Below are positions 1-5,019 of a DNA stretch of 7,265 bases, in pieces (position 1 is the stretch's first letter; each line of letters begins with the position of its first letter). The translations under genes were made by a program, and so were the position numbers. Under the pieces are notes generated by a model, which was not told the origin of the DNA, did not search any database, and worked only from the letters and a program-made list of their open reading frames with translations. The DNA is from an uncultured Sporolactobacillus sp. (GTDB lineage Bacteria; Bacillota; Bacilli; Bacillales; Sporolactobacillaceae), in assembly GCA_900543345.1 (NCBI GenBank), contig UQRJ01000148.1, positions 1-7,265 on the forward strand. Direction: 5' to 3'.

Positions 1-48
1 CGAGATGTCTTAGGGTCTCGTGGGCTCGGAGATGTGTATAAGAGACAG
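1..48 (+). other. Nextera i7-side sequencing adapter (artefact)
   Basis: This is synthetic library sequence, not genome. It reads in order as the last six bases of the P7 primer (1..6), an 8-base i7 index GTCTTAGG (7..14), the Nextera read-2 segment GTCTCGTGGGCTCGG (15..29) and the 19-bp Tn5 mosaic end AGATGTGTATAAGAGACAG (30..48). All of these are established Illumina Nextera parts. The genomic insert begins at 49. Translated on the minus strand in the frame of the adjacent L18 gene, the adapter gives SLIHISEPTRP, a well-known contaminant tail in predicted proteins. Confidence 0.98.
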
Positions 49-192
49 CGTATCATCGATTAATTGCGCATAAATATTCTTCGAAGAACGAAAGACGCAC
101 AGCCGCGGACGCTGGCTTGTGCCGGAAACGCGACGGCGGACGTGTAAATGCTTCTTCTTGCGGATCGCGTTCTTATCTTTTTTCTTGATCAT
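49..192 (-). CDS. rplR: 50S ribosomal protein L18, N-terminal 48 residues (cut by adapter)
   Basis: L18 binds 5S rRNA and, with L5, helps dock it in the central protuberance of the 50S subunit. The 48 genuine residues carry the basic N-terminal tail (MIKKKDKNAIRKKK), then HLHVRRRVSGTSQRPRLCVF and the start of the fold (RSSKNIYAQLIDD), typical of bacterial L18. The family is about 120 residues long, so roughly 70 C-terminal residues are missing because the contig ends at 49. The open frame runs on through the adapter to position 10, adding LSLIHISEPTRP minus its genuine part; those residues are false. The ATG at 190..192 has an AAAGGAG binding site at 203..209, ten bases upstream. It follows rplF with a 36-nt gap, as in other spc operons. 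Confidence 0.95.
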
Positions 193-228
193 TGATCTGT
201 CGCTCCTTTCTATCAGATGCTACTATGA

Positions 229-765
229 TTATTTGCCCGTTTTACCTTCCTTGCGACGAACGTGTTCGCCTTCATAGCGAATACCCTTGCCCTTATACGG
301 TTCAGGAGCGCGAACCGAACGGATATTGGCCGCCACTTCGCCGACACGCTGCTTATCAATGCCGCTAACGGTGATTTTGTTGTTACCTTCCACGTTGAAA
401 TCGATTCCCGCTTCCGGAACGACTTCAACCGGATGCGAATAACCGACATTGAGAACCAACTTGTTCCCCTGCTTATTGGCACGATAGCCGACGCCGACGA
501 GTTCAAGATTTTTCTTATAGCCATGGGTGACCCCTTCCACCATATTGTGGATCAGGCTACTCGTCGTTCCGTGCAGGGAGCGGTGCAGATTGGAATTGTC
601 CGGCCGCTCAACTTTAATCTGATTATTTTCCTGTTTGATAACCATATCCGGATGAAATGTCTTTGTCAGTTCACCCTTTGGCCCCTTTACTGTAACGGTC
701 TGACCCGCGATGGTCACAGTGACGTCTTTCGGAACATCTGTCGGTCTTAATCCGATTCGAGACAT
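229..765 (-). CDS. rplF: 50S ribosomal protein L6
   Basis: L6 binds 23S rRNA near the sarcin-ricin loop, beside the factor-binding site of the large subunit. The protein is 178 residues, normal for the family. It shows the N-terminal MSRIGLRPTDVP start, two L6 repeats (roughly residues 10-80 and 90-165), and the C-terminal signature PEPYKGKGIRY at residues 154-164, followed by a basic tail (RRKEGKTGK). The ATG at 763..765 has GGAGGTG at 771..777, seven bases from the GGAGG core. The gene lies 27 nt after rpsH and ends with TAA. No truncation or unusual residue is visible. Confidence 0.98.
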   Translation of the reverse strand: MSRIGLRPTDVPKDVTVTIAGQTVTVKGPKGELTKTFHPDMVIKQENNQIKVERPDNSNLHRSLHGTTSSLIHNMVEGVTHGYKKNLELVGVGYRANKQGNKLVLNVGYSHPVEVVPEAGIDFNVEGNNKITVSGIDKQRVGEVAANIRSVRAPEPYKGKGIRYEGEHVRRKEGKTGK

Positions 766-792
766 ATAAACACCTCCGATCTTCTTCCTTTT

Positions 793-1191
793 TTACCAGA
801 TGTATGCAATGACTTCGCCGCCGACATGCTGCTTGCGGGCTTCTTTATCTGTGATAATACCCTTTGATGTCGACACAATCGCCATACCGAGGCCGCCCAG
901 CACTTTCGGAACTTCATCGGCTTTCGCATATACGCGCAACCCCGGCTTACTGATACGTTTCAGACCGGAAATGACGCGTTCGCGGTTTCCGCCGTATTTC
1001 AGGAACAGGCGAAGTACGCCTTGCTTATTGTCGTCGATATATTCCACATTTTTAATAAAGCCCTCGCGTTTCAGAATCTCGGCAATTTGCCGTTTGACTC
1101 TCGAACCCGGCAGTTCAACCTGCTCATGTCTTACAGTATTTGCATTACGAATACGGGTCAGCATGTCTGCAATTGGATCTGTCATGACCAT
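793..1191 (-). CDS. rpsH: 30S ribosomal protein S8
   Basis: S8 binds the central domain of 16S rRNA (helix 21) and is an early 30S assembly protein. In E. coli it represses its own spc operon, but no such target site is identified here. The 132-residue product is full length and closely resembles Bacillus S8: MVMTDPIADMLTRIRNAN at the N-terminus, a central KREGFI and GLKRISKPGLRVYAK, and the C-terminal signature STSKGIITDKEA followed by GGEVIAYIW. The start at 1189..1191 is chosen over the internal ATG at 1183..1185 because AAGGAGG at 1201..1207 lies nine bases from it and because Bacillus S8 also starts MVM. A 33-nt gap separates it from rpsN. Confidence 0.98.
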   Translation of the reverse strand: MVMTDPIADMLTRIRNANTVRHEQVELPGSRVKRQIAEILKREGFIKNVEYIDDNKQGVLRLFLKYGGNRERVISGLKRISKPGLRVYAKADEVPKVLGGLGMAIVSTSKGIITDKEARKQHVGGEVIAYIW

Positions 1192-1224
1192 AAAAATCGA
1201 CCTCCTTCCCTGTCGCTCATTATT

Positions 1225-1410
1225 TTACCAGCTTGATTTCTTAACGCCGGGAATCTGTCCCTTATAGGCAAGCTCGCGAAAACAAATCCGGCAAAGCTTG
1301 AATTTCCGCAAAACCGAATGGGGACGTCCGCAACGTTCGCAGCGCGTATATTCCTGCACTTTGAACTTTTTCGGACGATGCGACGATACAATCATCGATT
1401 TTTTTGCCAA
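1225..1410 (-). CDS. rpsN: 30S ribosomal protein S14, zinc-binding (type Z)
   Basis: S14 sits in the 30S head and is needed for late assembly. This is the short 61-residue zinc form: C24-x2-C27 and C40-x2-C43 make the four-cysteine zinc site, and the sequence ends in the typical AYKGQIPGVKKSSW. The longer zinc-free paralogue (about 89-100 residues) is not in this window; in some Bacillota it is encoded elsewhere and used under zinc shortage. The start is a TTG at 1408..1410, chosen because it gives the conserved MAKKSM N-terminus and has AAGGAGG at 1420..1426, nine bases away. The next ATG (codon 6) would remove conserved residues. It lies between rplE (23-nt gap) and rpsH (33-nt gap). Confidence 0.97.
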   Translation of the reverse strand: MAKKSMIVSSHRPKKFKVQEYTRCERCGRPHSVLRKFKLCRICFRELAYKGQIPGVKKSSW

Positions 1411-1419
1411 ATTCAGCGG

Positions 1420-1426
1420 CCTCCTT
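1420..1426 (-). promoter_or_regulatory. Shine-Dalgarno site that sets the TTG start of rpsN
   Basis: AAGGAGG on the minus strand is followed by nine bases and then TTG (1408..1410). The nearest in-frame ATG is five codons further in, too far from this site, so the site supports the TTG start of S14. Confidence 0.85.
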
Positions 1427-1433
1427 CTCTGAG

Positions 1434-1973
1434 TTATTTTGTAAACGGCATACCAAGCAGCGACAGCAAGGCAAACGCTTCTTCATCTGTTTTGGCAGAG
1501 GTAACGATCACAATATCCATGCCGCGTACTTTGTCGACCTTATCATAATCGATTTCCGGAAAAATCAGCTGTTCGCGGATACCCAGCGTGTAATTGCCGC
1601 GACCGTCGAATGCCTTTCTAGAAATACCGCGAAAATCACGGACGCGCGGAAGGGCGACGGTGATCAATTTATCAATGAAATCATACATACGGTCTTTTCT
1701 AAGTGTGACTTTGGCGCCAATAGCCACGCCTTCACGCAGCTTGAATGCCGCAATCGACTTTTTCGCCCGAGTAACAATTGGCTTTTGTCCCGACAATGCC
1801 GTCAAATCCCTTACGGCACCATCCAACACTTTCGAGTTGTGTACCGCATCGCCGACACCCATATTAATAACAACCTTCTGGACCGACGGTACTTGCATGA
1901 CGGACGTGTAGTTAAACTTCTCAATTAAAGCTGGAACGACTTCTTTTTCGTACTTATCTTTCAAACGACCCAT
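1434..1973 (-). CDS. rplE: 50S ribosomal protein L5
   Basis: L5 binds 5S rRNA and forms part of the central protuberance; it contacts P-site tRNA and S13 across the subunit bridge. The product is 179 residues, the usual bacterial length. Visible family segments are MGRLKDKYEKEVVPAL (N-terminus), QKVVINMGVGDAV (32-44), GQKPIVTRAKKSIAAFKLRE (62-81), the LPRVRDFRGIS loop (108-118), and EQLIFPEIDYDKV near residues 134-146. The start at 1971..1973 is preferred to any upstream one in the same frame because GGGAGGT at 1981..1987 lies just before it and the homologous proteins begin here. It follows rplX by 28 nt. Confidence 0.98.
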   Translation of the reverse strand: MGRLKDKYEKEVVPALIEKFNYTSVMQVPSVQKVVINMGVGDAVHNSKVLDGAVRDLTALSGQKPIVTRAKKSIAAFKLREGVAIGAKVTLRKDRMYDFIDKLITVALPRVRDFRGISRKAFDGRGNYTLGIREQLIFPEIDYDKVDKVRGMDIVIVTSAKTDEEAFALLSLLGMPFTK

Positions 1974-2001
1974 GAATTTAACCTCCCTTCCGGAAACCGG
2001 T

Positions 2002-2319
2002 TCAGTCAATAACTTCGCCCGATTTTTTCGCAACACGCACTTTCTTGCCGTCTACTATTTTGTGGCCGATTCTTGTAGGCTTATTAGTTTTCGGATCAAC
2101 CAGCATCACGTTAGAGACATGGATCGGCGCTTCTTTCTCAATGATTCCTCCCTGAGGGTTTGCCTGGCTTGGCTTGGAATGCCGCTTGACGATGTTAACC
2201 CCCTCGACAACGACACGTTCCTTTGCCGGAATCACTTGGGTGATCACACCCTGCTTCCCTCTGTCCTTACCGGAAATGACCTGAACTTTATCGCCTTTTT
2301 TTACATGCAATTTGGCCAT
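2002..2319 (-). CDS. rplX: 50S ribosomal protein L24
   Basis: L24 is one of the two proteins that start 50S assembly by binding the 5' domain of 23S rRNA, and it sits near the exit of the peptide tunnel. The 105-residue product has the KOW motif at about residues 9-27 (GDKVQVISGKDRGKQGVI), then NIVKRHSKP at 42-50 and the conserved GGIIEKEAPIHVSNV at 57-71. The ATG at 2317..2319 is chosen by homology (MAKLHVKKGD) and by the AGGGAGGTG site at 2329..2337. An in-frame ATG at 2353..2355 would add 12 residues (see findings). The gene ends in TGA, 28 nt before rplE. Confidence 0.97.
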   Translation of the reverse strand: MAKLHVKKGDKVQVISGKDRGKQGVITQVIPAKERVVVEGVNIVKRHSKPSQANPQGGIIEKEAPIHVSNVMLVDPKTNKPTRIGHKIVDGKKVRVAKKSGEVID

Positions 2320-2354
2320 GTTCTCACGCACCTCCCTTTCTTTGCCCGCCGTCA

Positions 2355-2723
2355 TCACAATACTTCCGGCGCAAGCGATACGATCTTCATAAATTGCCCG
2401 TCTCTCAGTTCGCGAGCGACCGGTCCGAAGATACGCGTTCCGCGTGGGCTTTTATCATCGCGAATCAGAACGACCGCATTTTCATCGAATTTGATGTATG
2501 AGCCATCCGTCCGATGAATGCCCCGACGTGTCCGCACGATAACAGCCTTAACGACTTCGCCCTTCTTAACAACGCCACCTGGTGTGGCCTGTTTAACAGA
2601 CGCAACAATCACATCGCCGATGTTGGCTGTCTTACGTCCGGAACCACCGAGAACCTTAATGGTCAGTACTTCTCTGGCCCCGGAATTATCGGCCACCTTC
2701 AAACGGCTTTCCTGCTGAATCAT
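2355..2723 (-). CDS. rplN: 50S ribosomal protein L14
   Basis: L14 lies at the subunit interface of the 50S near L3 and L19, helps form bridge B8, and is where the silencing factor RsfS docks in bacteria that have it. The 122-residue length is exactly typical. Family segments include MIQQESRLKVADNSGAREV (1-19), IGDVIVASVKQATPGG with the following VVKKGEVVKAVIVRT (36-65), and DDKSPRGTRIFGPVAREL (89-106). The ATG at 2721..2723 is preceded by GGGAGGT at 2732..2738. This is the first gene of the classical spc operon; the 38-nt gap from rpsQ contains no recognisable promoter or terminator, so read-through from the S10 genes is likely. Confidence 0.98.
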   Translation of the reverse strand: MIQQESRLKVADNSGAREVLTIKVLGGSGRKTANIGDVIVASVKQATPGGVVKKGEVVKAVIVRTRRGIHRTDGSYIKFDENAVVLIRDDKSPRGTRIFGPVARELRDGQFMKIVSLAPEVL

Positions 2724-2761
2724 AAATGACTACCTCCCTTCGATCCGCCGGCGTCGGCAAA

Positions 2762-3031
2762 TCAAATCACAACCGATTTCTTGAGGATTTTTACAAGGCG
2801 GAAACGTTTGTCCTTCGATAGCGGGCGTGTCTCCATAATTTCAACGACGTCCCCGATCTTCGCATCGTTGTTTTCGTCATGCGCTTTGAATTTCTTTGAA
2901 TACTTTATTTGCTTGCCGTACAGGCGATGCTTTTTCTGCGTTTCGACCAGAACGGTAATGGTTTTTTGCATTTTATCCGATACGACACGCCCGATCAGCA
3001 CTTTACGGGTATTACGCGTTTGTTCTGCCAT
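2762..3031 (-). CDS. rpsQ: 30S ribosomal protein S17
   Basis: S17 is a primary 16S rRNA-binding protein (5' domain, helices 7 and 11) with an OB fold. The 89-residue product shows the RKVLIGRVVSDKMQKTITV strand region (9-27), the basic loop KKHRLYGKQIKYSKKFKAHD (33-52), and the C-terminal signature GDVVEIMETRPLSKDKRFRL (60-79). The start at 3029..3031 gives the expected MAEQTRN N-terminus and lies eight bases from AAAGGAGG (3040..3047). An out-of-frame ATG overlaps it four bases upstream (see findings). The gap from rpmC is 16 nt. Confidence 0.98.
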   Translation of the reverse strand: MAEQTRNTRKVLIGRVVSDKMQKTITVLVETQKKHRLYGKQIKYSKKFKAHDENNDAKIGDVVEIMETRPLSKDKRFRLVKILKKSVVI

Positions 3032-3039
3032 TCATCAAA

Positions 3040-3047
3040 CCTCCTTT
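3040..3047 (-). promoter_or_regulatory. Shine-Dalgarno site of rpsQ, directly after the rpmC stop
   Basis: AAAGGAGG begins immediately after the TAA of rpmC (3048..3050). It is eight bases from the rpsQ ATG (3029..3031) and only four bases from an out-of-frame ATG at 3033..3035. The spacing favours the true start. Confidence 0.85.
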
Positions 3048-3251
3048 TTAACCATTTTCTATATTCAGTTCACGCTCACGCAAAATTGTTTTTGCACGGG
3101 CGATTGATTTGCGAACTTCGCGGATCCGCGCAGTATTTTCCAATTGTCCGGTTGCCAGCTGAAATCGCAGATTAAATAATTCTTCCTTCAGCGATTTGAT
3201 GTTTTGCTCAACATCATCAGTGGATAACTTACGAATATCTTCAGCCTTCAT
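3048..3251 (-). CDS. rpmC: 50S ribosomal protein L29
   Basis: L29 sits beside L23 at the exit of the peptide tunnel on the back of the 50S subunit. The 67-residue product is a two-helix protein of normal length, with MKAEDIRKLS at the N-terminus, the KSLKEELFNLRFQLATGQLE core (19-38), and the family segment NTARIREVRKSIARAKTILR (39-58). The ATG at 3249..3251 is chosen by homology; the longer reading would add 11 residues with no family match. It overlaps the end of rplP by 11 nt, so translation is probably coupled. The site GGTGGTGA (3257..3264), which differs from the consensus at one base, lies inside rplP codons. Confidence 0.95.
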   Translation of the reverse strand: MKAEDIRKLSTDDVEQNIKSLKEELFNLRFQLATGQLENTARIREVRKSIARAKTILRERELNIENG

Positions 3252-3675
3252 TTGCGTCACCACCCGCTTCCAAGCGCTTGACAATTTTCGTCTTGATCGG
3301 CAGTTTATGTCCGGCGAGCCTCAGTGCTTCGTGCGCCACTTCCTCGCTGACACCGCCGACTTCAAACATCACACGTCCGGGTTTGACAACGGCAACCCAG
3401 CCTTCCGGAGCACCTTTACCGGAACCCATGCGGACATCCAGCGGTTTCTTTGTATATGATTTCTGCGGAAAAATCCGGATCCAAACTTTCCCGCCACGTT
3501 TCATGAAACGGGTCATAGCGATACGGGCCGCTTCGATCTGGCGGCTGGTAATCCACGAGGCCTCCAGTGCCTGCAAACCATATTCACCAAATGTCACCGT
3601 TGCGCCGGCTTTTGTTTTTCCGCGCATTCTACCGCGGTGCTGCCGGCGATATTTTACACGTTTCGGCATTAACAT
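3241..3675 (-). CDS. rplP: 50S ribosomal protein L16
   Basis: L16 lies in the 50S near the A site and contacts tRNA and 5S rRNA-associated elements; it enters late in assembly. The 144-residue protein matches the family length and begins MLMPKRVKYRRQHRGRMRG. It has ALEASWITSRQIEAARIAMT at 37-56, KRGGKVWIRIFP at 59-70, and VRMGSGKGAPEGWVAVVKPG at 81-100. R82 lies in the segment that corresponds to the hydroxylated arginine (R81) of E. coli L16; whether it is modified here cannot be seen. The first ATG (3673..3675) is preferred to the third codon's ATG because GGGAGG at 3685..3690, within the last codons of rpsC, is nine bases away and Bacillus L16 has the same MLxPKR start. Only 2 nt separate it from the rpsC stop. 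Confidence 0.98.
   Translation of the reverse strand: MLMPKRVKYRRQHRGRMRGKTKAGATVTFGEYGLQALEASWITSRQIEAARIAMTRFMKRGGKVWIRIFPQKSYTKKPLDVRMGSGKGAPEGWVAVVKPGRVMFEVGGVSEEVAHEALRLAGHKLPIKTKIVKRLEAGGDANEG
3257..3264 (-). promoter_or_regulatory. Imperfect Shine-Dalgarno site of rpmC inside rplP
   Basis: GGTGGTGA matches the GGAGGTGA consensus except at one base. It lies eight bases (from the GGTGG core) before the rpmC ATG. It is made from the Gly-Gly-Asp codons near the end of L16. Confidence 0.6.
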
Positions 3676-3677
3676 TG

Positions 3678-4334
3678 TTATTTGCCTCCCTTAGTGTTCG
3701 TTCCTTTCGTGGGAAGAATCTCTCCTCGATAAATCCAAACCTTTACTCCGATTTTCCCGTAGGTAGTATCCGCTTCGGCCAGTCCGTAGTCGATGTCTGC
3801 GCGCAGTGTGTGCAGCGGCACCGTTCCGTCGCTATAATCTTCCGTACGCGCCATGTCCGCACCGCCGAGACGGCCGGCACATTGCGTCTTGATACCCTTC
3901 GCACCGGCGCGCATCGCCCGCTGCAGAGATTGTTTCTGCGCACGGCGCCATGATATACGGCTCTCCAACTGACGAGCGATGTTCTCCGCCACCAGTTTGG
4001 CATCAAGATCGGCTTGCTTGATTTCAAAAATATTGACATGGACCTTTTTCCCAGTCAGATCGTTGAGCGCCTTCCGTAGTTCTTCAACTTCGGAACCGCC
4101 CTTTCCGATAACCATACCGGGTTTTGCCGTTTTGATCGTCACATTTATGCGATTCGCCGCGCGTTCCAGCTCAATGGACGAGACGGCGGCATCTTTCAAC
4201 CTGTTTTCAATGAATTTACGGATACGAATATCTTCGTGAAGATATTCTGCGTAATTCTTATCCGCATACCATTTGGATTCCCAATCGCGAATAATCCCGA
4301 TTCTAAACCCAATCGGATTAATTTTTTGACCCAC
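3678..4334 (-). CDS. rpsC: 30S ribosomal protein S3
   Basis: S3 is in the 30S head at the mRNA entry channel and contributes to the ribosome's mRNA helicase activity. The 218-residue product has the N-terminal MGQKINPIGFRIG, a type-2 KH domain with GMVIGKGG at 73-80, and the C-terminal domain with GRLGGADMARTE (154-165) and YGKIGVKVWIYRGEILP (192-208). R130, R131 and K134 (SWRRAQKQ) correspond to the helicase residues R131, R132 and K135 of E. coli S3. The start is GTG at 4332..4334, fixed by homology and by AAAGGAGG at 4343..4350, eight bases away. The gap from rplV is only 3 nt, and rplP follows its TAA after 2 nt, so coupling is likely on both sides. Confidence 0.98.
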   Translation of the reverse strand: MGQKINPIGFRIGIIRDWESKWYADKNYAEYLHEDIRIRKFIENRLKDAAVSSIELERAANRINVTIKTAKPGMVIGKGGSEVEELRKALNDLTGKKVHVNIFEIKQADLDAKLVAENIARQLESRISWRRAQKQSLQRAMRAGAKGIKTQCAGRLGGADMARTEDYSDGTVPLHTLRADIDYGLAEADTTYGKIGVKVWIYRGEILPTKGTNTKGGK

Positions 4335-4337
4335 GCA

Positions 4338-4676
4338 TTACCCCTCCTTTTCCGATACAGTGATCGTAATATGACTTGTGCGTTTATTAATGCGGCCGGC
4401 CCTTCCTTGAGCGCGGGGGAGAAAGCGTTTCAATGTCGTTCCCTCATCCACATAGGCCTGTTCCACATACAAATTATCCGTATCCATGTCGTAGTTATGT
4501 TCGGCATTCGCAACGGCTGCTTTCAAAACTTTTTCAATAATTGGCGATGCGGCTTTCGGTGTGTTTTTTAGGATGGCAAACGCATAGCCGACCTCTTTGC
4601 CCCTGATAAGATCGATGACGAGACGCGCCTTACGAGGAGCAATGCGGATTTGCCTGGCTCTTGCTGTAGCTTGCAT
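4338..4676 (-). CDS. rplV: 50S ribosomal protein L22
   Basis: L22 binds several 23S rRNA domains and sends a long beta-hairpin into the peptide exit tunnel, where some macrolide resistance changes occur. From the chosen start the protein is 112 residues: MQATARARQIRIAPRKARLV (1-20), ASPIIEKVLKAAVANAEHNY (43-62), and the hairpin and C-terminal part TLKRFLPRAQGRAGRINKRT (81-100) then SHITITVSEKEG. No insertion or deletion is visible in the hairpin. The start at 4674..4676 matches the family and lies seven bases from AAAGGAGG (4684..4691). Other in-frame ATGs lie at 4677..4679 (one extra residue) and 4692..4694 (six extra, overlapping the rpsS stop). The gap from rpsS is 17 nt. Confidence 0.96.
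   Translation of the reverse strand: MQATARARQIRIAPRKARLVIDLIRGKEVGYAFAILKNTPKAASPIIEKVLKAAVANAEHNYDMDTDNLYVEQAYVDEGTTLKRFLPRAQGRAGRINKRTSHITITVSEKEG
4343..4350 (-). promoter_or_regulatory. Shine-Dalgarno site of rpsC within the end of rplV
   Basis: AAAGGAGG is built from the last codons of L22 (Lys-Glu-Gly). It is eight bases from the rpsC GTG (4332..4334) and four bases from an out-of-frame ATG (4336..4338). The spacing supports the GTG start. Confidence 0.85.
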
Positions 4677-4683
4677 CATCGTT

Positions 4684-4691
4684 CCTCCTTT
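4684..4691 (-). promoter_or_regulatory. Shine-Dalgarno site of rplV
   Basis: AAAGGAGG lies four bases from the ATG at 4677..4679 and seven bases from the ATG at 4674..4676. It therefore favours the second, which also matches the family N-terminus (MQATAR). Confidence 0.8.
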
Positions 4692-4693
4692 CA

Positions 4694-4975
4694 TCAGCGT
4701 ACGCCTGTTTTTTTATCGCTGGATGCATGTCCGTGATACGTTCTTGTCGGGGCGAATTCTCCCAACTTATGACCGACCATGTCTTCCGTGATGTAGACCG
4801 GCACATGCTTGCGGCCGTCATGTACGGCAATGGTATGGCCGATAAATTCCGGAAAAATAGTCGACCGGCGCGACCATGTTTTAATTACTTTTTTCTCGTC
4901 CTTCTTGTTTAAAGCAACGACCTTCTTCATCAGATGTTCATCGACGAAGGGGCCTTTTTTCAAGCTTCGGCCCAT
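4694..4975 (-). CDS. rpsS: 30S ribosomal protein S19
   Basis: S19 is in the 30S head, forms a complex with S13, and takes part in bridges to the 50S central protuberance. The product is 93 residues, the usual length. It shows MGRSLKKGPFVDEHLMKKV (1-19), the core KTWSRRSTIFPEFIGHTIAV (32-51) with HDGRKHVPVYITEDMVGHKL (52-71), then GEFAPTRTYHGHA (72-84). The ATG at 4973..4975 is chosen by homology and by AAGGAGG at 4983..4989, seven bases away. It follows rplB by 44 nt, the widest gap in the window; that gap contains no recognisable signal other than the binding site. It ends in TGA. Confidence 0.98.
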   Translation of the reverse strand: MGRSLKKGPFVDEHLMKKVVALNKKDEKKVIKTWSRRSTIFPEFIGHTIAVHDGRKHVPVYITEDMVGHKLGEFAPTRTYHGHASSDKKTGVR

Positions 4976-5019
4976 TGGTAAGCCTCCTTCCAAAATAAAC
5001 TGTCGATCATGCACTATCC

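Noticed and set aside
30..48. Inverted 19-bp Tn5 mosaic ends (30..48 and 7217..7235) as a composite transposon around ribosomal genes
   Set aside because: Both copies are joined to Illumina index and P5/P7 sequence and there is no transposase gene. They come from in vitro tagmentation and not from a mobile element.
1990..2000. CCGGAAACCGG inverted repeat between rplX and rplE as a possible hairpin or terminator
   Set aside because: The stem is only four base pairs with a three-base loop and no U-tract. It sits in a 28-nt gap inside an operon, so termination here is implausible.
800..2517. Several plus-strand open frames of 105-181 codons opposite rpsH, rpsN, rplE, rplX and rplN
   Set aside because: They run antisense to intact ribosomal protein genes and across their junctions, with compositions typical of reverse-strand shadows and no recognisable domain.
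2724..2761. Possible internal promoter between rpsQ and rplN, where the E. coli spc operon begins
   Set aside because: The 38-nt gap holds the rplN binding site and a GC-rich stretch, with no recognisable -35/-10 pair. In Bacillota the two operons are usually fused.
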